A DNA stretch of 56,427 bases from positions 1 through 56,427 of IMG/VR virus record IMGVR_UViG_3300005529_000043; one strand, given 5' to 3'. The stretch comes from a virus. This document shows positions 31,675 through 40,060 of the stretch, piece after piece. Below the pieces are notes generated by a model that ran no database searches, was not told the origin of the DNA, and saw only the letters and a program-made list of their open reading frames with translations. Positions within the stretch are counted from its first letter, which is position 1, and the number at the start of each line of letters is the position of its first letter. A program made the translations under genes and the position numbers.

Positions 31675-31998
31675 ATGCCTAAATACACCGTACATATCTA
31701 TGCGGTCGCAAGGGTTCCCGTTGAGGTCGAGGCCGAGTCGATGGAGGGGGCCATTAAGAAGGCCGAAGAAAAGACGAACCTCTACGATGTTCTGGATAGC
31801 GAGAAGGCGTCGTTTGCAGAGGAAGTAACGGGCTATCTCGTCGATGTCGAAGGCGACGAGGGGTGCGAAAACTCCCGCTACTTTAATACGGACGACCTTA
31901 CCTCGGTTTCCTTCCGCTTTCTGGGTGGCGAGGGTTCGGCCCCGCTTGCGTTCGCCAACGAAGGCGACGGCGAAAACGAAAGATCGTGGGAATCTTAA
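31675..31998 (+). CDS. small acidic protein
   Basis: A 107-residue protein. YTVHIYAVARVPVEVEAESM and AIKKAEE resemble DpnD/PcfM-like small domains (strand-helix pair common in phage). The C-terminus is very acidic. Four bases separate it from the previous gene, and a 72-nt tRNA-like element follows after eight bases. Confidence 0.55.
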   Translation: MPKYTVHIYAVARVPVEVEAESMEGAIKKAEEKTNLYDVLDSEKASFAEEVTGYLVDVEGDEGCENSRYFNTDDLTSVSFRFLGGEGSAPLAFANEGDGENERSWES

Positions 31999-32006
31999 AT
32001 CCCACC

Positions 32007-32078
32007 GGGAGCGACAGGTTGGTGTCGGTCATGCCGCTAAGCGGGGCCGTGAATGGGGTTCGACTCCCCTCGCTTCCA
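32007..32078 (+). tRNA. 72-nt tRNA-like element with remodelled anticodon arm
   Basis: Acceptor GGGAGCG/CGCTTCC pairs at all seven positions, discriminator A. T-arm has four strong pairs, GGGG/CCCC, and loop TTCGACT. D-arm ACA/TGT has a GGTTGG loop. Anticodon-position stem CGGTC/GGCCG is five pairs, but the loop has 14 bases with an inner CCGC-TAA-GCGG hairpin. No seven-base loop, so no anticodon can be read. Length is close to a normal tRNA. Confidence 0.6.
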
Positions 32079-32136
32079 CAAACGACAAACAGACGAGTGT
32101 GCCACCCAAGCCCACTCGTCACAACCAAAAACGACT

Positions 32137-32502
32137 ATGGAGAACAAACCACACGGCGCTCCTCACGCGAGGAGCGTCACGGAATTAGTCCTCATGGCAA
32201 AACGTGAGGACGCGACCGAGCTGGTGCGTCTGCGCCGCCGGTTACTACGCAACGCCAAAGCCCGGCTCCTACGCTGCAACGAGGATTTGGCAATCTTACG
32301 CTCGCGATTTCACCCCGGCGACCTCGTCCACTTCCAACCGGACACGGAAGAGGAATGCCTGGGCGGACGCTACATCAAGATCGACATAGTGCTTCCGACC
32401 GACACCGGATACCCTCGCTACGTTGGCACCGACTATCAAACAGGTGACGAACTAACGATGTCGTGGCGGGAGGCCGAGACGGCGGAGCTTTTAGACGAGT
32501 AA
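32137..32502 (+). CDS. unknown charged protein
   Basis: A 121-residue protein. Basic helix ELVRLRRRLLRNAKARLLR leads to a folded, strand-like half (GDLVHFQPDTEEECLGGRY). The ATG at 32137 follows CCAAAAACGACT, a variant of the leader motif, and is preferred to an in-frame start inside the RNA element. Confidence 0.5.
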   Translation: MENKPHGAPHARSVTELVLMAKREDATELVRLRRRLLRNAKARLLRCNEDLAILRSRFHPGDLVHFQPDTEEECLGGRYIKIDIVLPTDTGYPRYVGTDYQTGDELTMSWREAETAELLDE

Positions 32503-32511
32503 CTTTTTAAA

Positions 32512-32522
32512 CCCAAACGACA
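32512..32522 (+). promoter_or_regulatory. leader motif variant CCCAAACGACA
   Basis: One base differs from the consensus; it lies two bases before the ATG at 32525. Confidence 0.6.
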
Positions 32523-32524
32523 AT

Positions 32525-32815
32525 ATGACGACGTTAGAGAAGAAGATCGAGCGGGTGACCGCTCAACGCTACAGCATTGCCCGTAACAAGCCGGTCGTCG
32601 TTGGGCTGATCCCCGCGAACCCGGCTCCGGACGCACCGGTGGCTGAGCGCAAGGAACGCCTTTCGATCCGCATTGCACGAACGAAAGAGACGCACTACAT
32701 CGCGCTCGAAGACATTATCAAAAAAGCCTTATTCGAAAATGCGATGGCGGTCGCCGAGGAGAATGTCCGCACGCGGGCGATCCGTCGCAAAGTCAGGAGG
32801 GGGGCGTTGGGATGA
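32525..32815 (+). CDS. small basic protein
   Basis: A 96-residue protein with basic ends, a Pro-rich middle and a C-terminal helix (IIKKALFENAMAVAEENVRT). Overlaps the next gene by four bases. Family not recognised. Confidence 0.5.
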   Translation: MTTLEKKIERVTAQRYSIARNKPVVVGLIPANPAPDAPVAERKERLSIRIARTKETHYIALEDIIKKALFENAMAVAEENVRTRAIRRKVRRGALG

Positions 32816-32970
32816 GGTGGCGATTCAAGAATCTAAGCGAGTGGCACCGCTGGTTTGCGTGGTTCCCAGTGCGCCTTGACGACGTGGGCGTAACAGTCTG
32901 GCTTGAATATGTCGAGCGGAGATTCGATGCGTGCGCGAACCGGTATTATAGGGAGGTGACCGCGCGATGA
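32812..32970 (+). CDS. 52-residue WHRWFAWFPV phage protein
   Basis: MRWRFKNLSEWHRWFAWFPV then a VWLEYVERRF end. The WHRWFAW.PV...WLE.VER pattern recurs in very short phage proteins. It overlaps neighbours at both ends (ATGA). Amphipathic, perhaps membrane-associated. Confidence 0.6.
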   Translation: MRWRFKNLSEWHRWFAWFPVRLDDVGVTVWLEYVERRFDACANRYYREVTAR

Positions 32971-33068
32971 CGGAGAGCGAAACAAAAACAGAGTACGAGG
33001 TTCGCTGCTATCATGGGTTTGTGAAGCTGCTCAAAGTAACGACTACGACACGAGAGCTTAAATTCTGA
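32967..33068 (+). CDS. 33-residue peptide
   Basis: A short polar peptide (MTESETKTEYEVRCYHGFVK) coupled to both neighbours by start/stop overlap. No family recognised. Confidence 0.4.
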   Translation: MTESETKTEYEVRCYHGFVKLLKVTTTTRELKF

Positions 33069-33250
33069 TGAAGGCCATAGATATTCGTATATTGCAAGCG
33101 GTGTTCAAGAAGCACAACAAGCTCACGTCCCGCTATTCGTGGGAGCCTCACGAGATTGTGGAGTACGAGCGGCTTATGAAGGAGTTAAATGGAGTGGAGA
33201 CTGTTTATATCGAGGAAGAGGGAACCCATGAGACTTCAGATCGACCTTGA
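33068..33250 (+). CDS. 60-residue helical protein
   Basis: A charged protein (MKAIDIRILQAVFKKHNKLT, then HEIVEYERLMKELNG) with two probable helices, coupled to the peptide upstream (TGATG). Unknown function. Confidence 0.45.
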   Translation: MKAIDIRILQAVFKKHNKLTSRYSWEPHEIVEYERLMKELNGVETVYIEEEGTHETSDRP

Positions 33251-33458
33251 ACTGCATATCGACCCGCTGGTGTTGCGTGGAATGCGTGCCGCCGTGCTGG
33301 CCGAATGCGAAAACGCCGCGAGCGCGCACGATCCCCATGTCTCGGAACGAGCGCATGCGTGGTTCGACTTGAGATCGCTGCTTAACCTCGTTGCGCTGAA
33401 GGGGAAAATTCTTCACCCGGAGGCCGACTGGGATGAGCCGCGCTTCGTTGAATTTTAG
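33228..33458 (+). CDS. 76-residue protein ending the accessory operon
   Basis: MRLQIDLELHIDPLVLRGMR and a C-terminal region with DLRSLLNLVALKGKI. The ATG at 33228 is preceded by a GAGG purine stretch. Family not recognised. Confidence 0.45.
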   Translation: MRLQIDLELHIDPLVLRGMRAAVLAECENAASAHDPHVSERAHAWFDLRSLLNLVALKGKILHPEADWDEPRFVEF

Positions 33459-33479
33459 GAGAGCTGTGCGTTGGGCGGA

Positions 33480-33508
33480 GCGAAAAGGAAGAGACTTCTT
33501 CCTTTCGC
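33480..33508. terminator. strong hairpin between convergent operons
   Basis: GCGAAAAGGAAGA pairs with TCTTCCTTTCGC around a GACT-type loop. It lies 22 bases past the last plus-strand accessory gene. It lacks a full U-run, so it may be a terminator or an RNA-stabilising end. Confidence 0.6.
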
Positions 33509-33589
33509 CCGCGCATGGACCGGGGCGATCGCGTGTAGAGCGACTGCACGGATCGCCCTCTTTACGCCCGGCAATCCGAACAGACTGTA

Positions 33590-33617
33590 CCGCCTCTCTC
33601 GCCCGGAAGAGAGGCGG
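33590..33617. terminator. hairpin before the end of the T9SS gene
   Basis: CCGCCTCTCT pairs perfectly with AGAGAGGCGG around eight bases. It is positioned 10 bases past the stop of the minus-strand T9SS gene, so it probably ends that transcript. Confidence 0.65.
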
Positions 33618-33627
33618 CATTAATCGC

Positions 33628-36600
33628 TCAATGCTCGATCGTAAACTGCACGGCTTTATGTTGACCCTGCGTTTGAAGATCGGCATAATAAATACCGCTT
33701 GGAAGTTTGGAGCAATCGAGTTGGAGGCAGAGGCCCAGTTCAGCCTCGGGAGTGGCATTGTACAGCGTGGCGATTTGCGTTCCCATTTCGTTAACGACAT
33801 CGACTGTTACCTGAATCTGGGCAGGCAAGTCCTCAACGCACACTTTCACGGTTCCTTTGACCGGATTCGGATGCACCGTCACGACCAGGTCCTGCTGCTG
33901 CGGGGAGCCTAATGCGGTCGGTGAGGCCTTTTTATAACCCGCCCCTCCGGAAGTATCGGTAGCCTCCGGAAACGAAATCCCGGTCGAGTACAACTCCTCC
34001 TGGACAAGCTGGCCTTGCGTGGCACTGTCTTTAGTCGCTATGACGGTCACGTAGGCGGTCCCCGATGGCGTCGGAACAAGGGGTGCATAAATATGGTAGC
34101 CCTGACCGGTAATTGTGGTATCCCCCGGATCGAGCCCCGGACAACTATAGTTACCGCTACCCGGATTTCTGCCATAAATGACCGCCGAATCGATCACCTG
34201 AGTGATTTCCCCCGTAGCAGAATCCTTGACTACCATTTTGTAAGAAAAATAGTTGGATGGACTCTCCAGCACGAGCGAAAGCTGCGTCGTATCGACAACG
34301 AGTACTCGGTCCATTTCGAGCGTATCCCCCGATGAGACCGCAAAATAATTCGTTCGAACGGTATCTTGCGTCAGTGGCCACGACACTTGCGTAATTCCGT
34401 TCTCCGAATCGTCAATGGCATATTCCTGAAAGGTTCCAAGAGGCTGGTGTTGCCAAACTGGATTTATCCAATTCCCTGTGGGATTTGGAGGTGGCTGAAT
34501 GACAGACCCTCCGCCGGTCAGATGAAGATAAATCGGTACAGCGCATTGTTCTGCGACCGACAACGGCATTACCTTCAATTCTTTTATCAGTTCCGAAGGC
34601 GCCTGCATTTCAGCTGGAGTTCCCGGCGACGTAACGACCTGTGCAGCGTATAGGCCGTTCTCATCGGCAACCGTGCCTCGGTAAGTCAACACGCCAAGGT
34701 CGGGAGGCACATCGCACTCATAGGGCAGCGATACGTTCCCGAACTGGGCATAGTCTTTAAGCTTGGTCATCCCATTCCATACGGGGGAAACTCCTGGCGA
34801 TGAGGTCTTACATCGGCTCAAGAATTCCTGGTGGACAAATGTGTCCTGATAAATTTCTTCTTTTATTACGGAAGCAGAACCATTGCAAAGAATGTCCTCA
34901 TATCTCAACTGAGGTTGCGGAACGTTGACGTTATTTTTTCCGTCACTGGCGAATGGCTGAAACGAAGTGAGATCGCCCCACACGTTCATCGGATAATACC
35001 ATCCGAGCATTTCCCGAAGAATAGACCTCGTTGCTTGTCCGGGAACCGGAACTTCCCAGGTAATGCCCGGCACTGCAAAATTGGCAGAATTATTCGGTTC
35101 GACGGCGATCATCGGGTGGATGTTTTTACAAGCACCAAACGAAACCTGCGTCGTTAAAAACTTATTGTAGGTTGTCGTTGCCAGTGGATGATCGACATAC
35201 GTGAAATCGATGTCGCTCGACCCGTCCGGATGATCGGCTTCCCAGGCAAAATAGAAGCGTTCGTAAGAATACCCGACATAGCCCGGCGGCTCGTGCGGTG
35301 GATCGAGTTTCGTTTGATCGTACGAAGCGATCGAACACATTCGAAATTGGTCCGTCGCTTTTGAGGGTAGTAGAACGGTATTAACCCCACCGCTATCTAA
35401 AACCTCGAGTGCCGTGACGGTCGTTGCCCCGCTGGTATATGCTACCAGATATCCCTCGCAAGCCGGTGTAATCACCGGAGTCACAAGATTGAAGGAGTTT
35501 TCCCCGACATTCCCGGTAATGTCATGCACTCTCGGCGTAAGATATGGCAGTGCCGTCGCAAGGGTAGCGGTCGTCCATGTCGCATAATTCGAAGATGGAT
35601 CGCTTTTGGCGAACATCACCTTTCGGGTTCCCTTCGTTTGATCGTTTGTAAAATCATCGACAGAGAACACGATCGCAACTTCGCCAGGTCTTGCATCGGG
35701 ATTGTGATCGAAAGCATATTGCGAGACAGAGGCTATGGAAGGATTGTGGCCGTCCTGGGTATGATCGGTGCCAGGATCGTACACGACCTGCGGCGCATAT
35801 AAGCCCGTCCCGGAAATTCCGATCGGGTCCTGCGCTTCATTCTGCGTGCGGCAAAACATGATCTTCCCGTTCTGCTCCCACACCACCCCATAATCGGCAG
35901 TCGAGCCTTTGGGACCAATCTTGGCGATCCGGTGACCGTTATTATATGCCATCCCCGCATAGGGAGTGCGGCCAAGTTCGAGCGAAGTGGCCGGTGCGAT
36001 CCTCAATAAAGTGCCTTCGCCCGGGTCGAGTTCTAATTCGTAGTCCGTCGGACTGGAAGCCTTATCAACGAAGGTCTTTCCCGTGCGAAGATTTGTGATC
36101 GTGTAATACTGAACCCCGCTGCTGGACCAATTTACAGTATTGCCCTGAAAATCCGTCCAATTCGGCTTGAGTACCAAATCGACTATTCTCGCGTCGATAG
36201 CTCCCAAATACTCGATACTATTATTTGGAGCTGTCGGGTCAAACTGTTGGACGGACGCAATCGAACCATTGGGATTATAATTATAGTTGATCGGCCATGT
36301 CCTTCGGTTTGCGATGGTTACATAAATTGCGTCCTGATCGACAGGGTCGCCGGCATCATTCGGATCGTGGAATATACCAACATTATAGTAGAGTGGGCTT
36401 GTGGTGCCGTTATCAAAATTCCCGCTGTGGTGTGTAAAAGGAATAGCCGTTGCATTTGGTGCGGCAAATGGAGTCTGCTGATCGACCTGAAAACTTGTGT
36501 CGATCGTTAGCGGGAACATCGGCTCGCCAGATGGATGCGGACCGTCCTTGCTATAGATATAAGCGTTCCCATTCGAATTTAGAACCTGACCTGAAGCCCA

Positions 36601-39600
36601 GGTTTGATCCGAGGTCAGCGCGGGATGATTCCCGGAGTTAATCTGGGCTTCTGCACTTACAAAATCCGCATAATTGAATGCCGTCACCCACTGCAAAGTT
36701 TTCAGTTCTTGCGCGATCGGCGCAATATCCGCCGTGGAACGCTTTACTCCATCCGATCGATCTTTCATACCGTAGTAGGTTGGAATATGAGTAATCGGAG
36801 CAACGATCCAACCCCCTGGATAAAATAGCGGCGCATGATAGTACCAGGGGCTTGCATATGCATGAACGCTATGTCCAGGAAAATCACCATCGAGAGTCCG
36901 ATCGAAGGCGAGCCAATCAGAAACACCTGGCAACCCGTCTTGCGTAGCGGTATTAGCGGTGACAAGCTGCGAACTGTCGTTGATTGTTGTTGCGAACCAG
37001 GGACCCGCCGCACTCCCATAATTGGTAGTGAGATTGACGTCCGGCACTTTAAACGACGCATCAGGCCAGTAGGTCGTACCGGTATTAACACCGGCATAAT
37101 TTTGGACAGCTTCTATATACTCATCAATCATATTGACGCCATTGGTATTTGTTGCCGTAAGCTGGGTTCCAGCATCGATTAAGATTGTACCAGTGGGAGA
37201 ATTGCCGTTATGATTAGGATAAACCTTAAGATCGCTCAAGGCTGGCACCCAACATTTACTTCCAGCCTGATTCATTACATAACGGTCAGGGAAAGTGGTC
37301 GAAGGATCATGGTTTGCTGTCGTAGCAAAAGGAATTAATCGGTCGGGAGGCAAAAAATTCCACCCTGGAAATTCACTAAAAAGAGGTGAACTATTTGTTG
37401 GTTCGCCGTGTGAAATATCTGAGAACCCGCTATTAATATTATCTTCGAAGTTGTTGCCGCATAGCCCTACGTTTCCGCCTGCGTCGGAACCCATTGGATT
37501 GTAGATTATTCCTTTCGCTCCCCAGGCAATGCCATCCCAGGTCTCTTCCCTGATTTCCCATGGAGTTACCGGTTGATCTTCAAATCTAAAGTAATCAGCT
37601 AAAGATGGCATGCTCGGCTGCCAATAAAAAGGACCTGTCCCGCAAGAGCAACCAGGACTGGAATTCGCCGGAGGAGTCCCGGCGGCCGGGGGTATAACAT
37701 GCTTCGGATCTGGGGGGAAGCAGTAATAATAATAAGAACTACAGCATCCGGACGTATATTTTACCCACGAGCCGACGGAATATTGTTTTGAACTATCATA
37801 GAGAGGGATTGGTGATGGTACAAAACTGCTTAGTTGAGAATAGGATAGGCTGGATGGAATTGAACTATCTGATTTAAGATCGTTATAGAGCGTTGCTCTT
37901 AGGCCATTCTGTCCGTTTTCGATGAGCGGCCAGGCATTATACGGTTGCGCCCCAGCAAATACCGAAGGATAACTAAAATAGGGAACCCATTCTGAAGCGG
38001 GTTTATCCTGTGGATAACACGTTTCAGCCGTCTGCTTGTTTGCAGCGGTTACGCCACGGGATGCAATCTGAAACCGAGCCGTATAGGTAGCGTAATCGTC
38101 ACTATCGCTTGTGCCGCCTAACGTTGTAGCCCCGTAGGTGCCACTTGGATTCGCTGTCGTCACCGAATTGGCTCCATTCCATCCAGTGATACTCAAGCCA
38201 AGTTCCAAAAAACCCGTATGATTTTTTAATTCGGCTGGAATAGCATCCCCGGCGAACAGCATTCCGGCGAAGGGATTGCCGTTAGCATCATCACAACAGT
38301 TAAAGTACGCCGGGTTCCCATTCGCGCCAGTAGGAGTGTTGGAATATGTTGGACCTCCGGTAAAGTAAAAAGGTCTTGGTTTAAAGTCATGATCGGGTCG
38401 CGGATATTGCCCGAACTGAATGCTCTCATTTTGAAATGCAGGGGGCGGAGCGTTTGTCCTTGATTGATCCTCGTAAATGGGACGCCACAAAGCCAAATTA
38501 CTGCCAAGGTTGCTGCCGGCTCCTGTAATAATGGTAAAAAAGTCTTTTTGGACCCCGCCGTTTTGTGGCTTCTTCGAAAATGCGCGGAACTGTTCATTGA
38601 TATATGCAAAACAGCGGAAGAACGGCCAGTCGCCCTCGTTACCGATGTTCAGGCCCAACGCGCCGTTCCATAAGTTTGCCGCATTCGCGTTCGAGTAATA
38701 GGCACTAAAGCTACTAAGCAAGCCATGTGGCAAATTTAAGTTAAATTGGGCAAGATCGAGGTTCCCGCCTGAGCCATCGGGACCCGTATGAGCATTATCG
38801 AAGTATCCGCGATATAAATCGTCCGCCCAGTTCGAACGGATACGAACTCCGCGTACGTAAATGCCGTCGCTTGCCGCCGCTTTTACAAGATTAAACTTTA
38901 TCGGGCAAGCCCCGCTATTAAGATTGTTAGTGTAGTTACTTAATAGCGTTCCGCCGCTAAGTTGTACCTTGATTCGGATTACGGCATATGGTTGAGGTTT
39001 ATAATTAGATAATGGGAATGGCGGACTCAGGCTTCTATTTGGAAATCTCAAGTAATTTAAGTTTTCGGTCGGATGCAATGCAAAATCTCGAGCAGTGTCG
39101 GGCACTGGATTGCTCGCATCGACACCGATATAGTCCAGATAGCTCTGGAAATGCGTTGGGTCCGCGTGCGTGTCGGTATAATTAATGGGAATGATGCTCG
39201 TCCCGGCTACAGGGGCGTTTCCGGTCGTAGGTGTCAACCAATGCGCTCCATCATCCGCTGAGTAGGTGATCGTCGCCGAGCCGCCAGTCGTTTGAAGGTT
39301 GCATAAAAGATTATAGACAGTTGTCGGAGAGGATGGATAATCAGTCGGATCGAGCCGGTAAATGAAGTCGATATAAAAGGTTGTTGCCGGTGTCGGATTT
39401 TCAGGCGAGCCAACCACCCCAATATAGGTTCCTGGATCGAAAATTTCGGTCCCATCAGTATGTTGATTGAAATCCCATAAATAATAAACGTTTGGATCAT
39501 TTGGGCTTAATGGATCGTCGGAGGGATTTTGAATTCCAATATTCGGTCCGGGAGGGTCGATATAATATTCGTTATTGCCTTTTAAAGGATCTCCTGGCGC

Positions 39601-40002
39601 AGCAGTGGCCCAAAATTTAAGAGTGCTTATTCCTGTTGCCGAGGAGGCCAAATCCCACGCTGCGTCGCCATGCTCATTCGAGACGAGATCGCAATCGAGT
39701 TCGGCAAAGAGCGGATTATAGCCACCCGTTGGGGGATTGGCATTCGTTCCCTGCGGAAAAAAATAGTTCAAGTCGACGGAAGGATCAACCGATATACCAT
39801 AAATGCCGGGGGATAGGTTATAGAACATATTGAGCCCGAATTTCGAAAGTTCTGAACCGGCGACGCTCCCATTTAAACAACAGCTATTCAACCCGCCGAG
39901 CGGAAACACCGTGTCGGCCGGGGCCGCTGGCTGTGTTGTCTGAGCATGAAGTGAAACGTTAAGCGCAAGGACGGCGATGATTGAAAGATAAAAGACTTTC
40001 AT
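33628..40002 (-). CDS. 2,124-residue secreted protein with T9SS sorting domain
   Basis: Signal peptide MKVFYLSIIAVLALNVSLHA at residues 1-20. The body is Asn/Pro/Tyr/Gly-rich with many aromatic strand-like segments, several CC and CxC clusters and no recognised catalytic domain. The last 80 residues are a type A T9SS sorting domain: VHPNPVKGTVKV, then a strand, LPSGIYYADL and a basic end. It should cross the outer membrane by the type IX system and attach to the cell surface or be released. Being flanked by phage genes on both sides is unusual. Base use looks less GC-rich than that of the neighbours. Confidence 0.85.
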   Translation of the reverse strand: MKVFYLSIIAVLALNVSLHAQTTQPAAPADTVFPLGGLNSCCLNGSVAGSELSKFGLNMFYNLSPGIYGISVDPSVDLNYFFPQGTNANPPTGGYNPLFAELDCDLVSNEHGDAAWDLASSATGISTLKFWATAAPGDPLKGNNEYYIDPPGPNIGIQNPSDDPLSPNDPNVYYLWDFNQHTDGTEIFDPGTYIGVVGSPENPTPATTFYIDFIYRLDPTDYPSSPTTVYNLLCNLQTTGGSATITYSADDGAHWLTPTTGNAPVAGTSIIPINYTDTHADPTHFQSYLDYIGVDASNPVPDTARDFALHPTENLNYLRFPNRSLSPPFPLSNYKPQPYAVIRIKVQLSGGTLLSNYTNNLNSGACPIKFNLVKAAASDGIYVRGVRIRSNWADDLYRGYFDNAHTGPDGSGGNLDLAQFNLNLPHGLLSSFSAYYSNANAANLWNGALGLNIGNEGDWPFFRCFAYINEQFRAFSKKPQNGGVQKDFFTIITGAGSNLGSNLALWRPIYEDQSRTNAPPPAFQNESIQFGQYPRPDHDFKPRPFYFTGGPTYSNTPTGANGNPAYFNCCDDANGNPFAGMLFAGDAIPAELKNHTGFLELGLSITGWNGANSVTTANPSGTYGATTLGGTSDSDDYATYTARFQIASRGVTAANKQTAETCYPQDKPASEWVPYFSYPSVFAGAQPYNAWPLIENGQNGLRATLYNDLKSDSSIPSSLSYSQLSSFVPSPIPLYDSSKQYSVGSWVKYTSGCCSSYYYYCFPPDPKHVIPPAAGTPPANSSPGCSCGTGPFYWQPSMPSLADYFRFEDQPVTPWEIREETWDGIAWGAKGIIYNPMGSDAGGNVGLCGNNFEDNINSGFSDISHGEPTNSSPLFSEFPGWNFLPPDRLIPFATTANHDPSTTFPDRYVMNQAGSKCWVPALSDLKVYPNHNGNSPTGTILIDAGTQLTATNTNGVNMIDEYIEAVQNYAGVNTGTTYWPDASFKVPDVNLTTNYGSAAGPWFATTINDSSQLVTANTATQDGLPGVSDWLAFDRTLDGDFPGHSVHAYASPWYYHAPLFYPGGWIVAPITHIPTYYGMKDRSDGVKRSTADIAPIAQELKTLQWVTAFNYADFVSAEAQINSGNHPALTSDQTWASGQVLNSNGNAYIYSKDGPHPSGEPMFPLTIDTSFQVDQQTPFAAPNATAIPFTHHSGNFDNGTTSPLYYNVGIFHDPNDAGDPVDQDAIYVTIANRRTWPINYNYNPNGSIASVQQFDPTAPNNSIEYLGAIDARIVDLVLKPNWTDFQGNTVNWSSSGVQYYTITNLRTGKTFVDKASSPTDYELELDPGEGTLLRIAPATSLELGRTPYAGMAYNNGHRIAKIGPKGSTADYGVVWEQNGKIMFCRTQNEAQDPIGISGTGLYAPQVVYDPGTDHTQDGHNPSIASVSQYAFDHNPDARPGEVAIVFSVDDFTNDQTKGTRKVMFAKSDPSSNYATWTTATLATALPYLTPRVHDITGNVGENSFNLVTPVITPACEGYLVAYTSGATTVTALEVLDSGGVNTVLLPSKATDQFRMCSIASYDQTKLDPPHEPPGYVGYSYERFYFAWEADHPDGSSDIDFTYVDHPLATTTYNKFLTTQVSFGACKNIHPMIAVEPNNSANFAVPGITWEVPVPGQATRSILREMLGWYYPMNVWGDLTSFQPFASDGKNNVNVPQPQLRYEDILCNGSASVIKEEIYQDTFVHQEFLSRCKTSSPGVSPVWNGMTKLKDYAQFGNVSLPYECDVPPDLGVLTYRGTVADENGLYAAQVVTSPGTPAEMQAPSELIKELKVMPLSVAEQCAVPIYLHLTGGGSVIQPPPNPTGNWINPVWQHQPLGTFQEYAIDDSENGITQVSWPLTQDTVRTNYFAVSSGDTLEMDRVLVVDTTQLSLVLESPSNYFSYKMVVKDSATGEITQVIDSAVIYGRNPGSGNYSCPGLDPGDTTITGQGYHIYAPLVPTPSGTAYVTVIATKDSATQGQLVQEELYSTGISFPEATDTSGGAGYKKASPTALGSPQQQDLVVTVHPNPVKGTVKVCVEDLPAQIQVTVDVVNEMGTQIATLYNATPEAELGLCLQLDCSKLPSGIYYADLQTQGQHKAVQFTIEH

Positions 40003-40060
40003 GGGATCGATGGATTGGAAATGGTGAAAACGAACGAATTTTTAAGACGGAGACAGTGGA

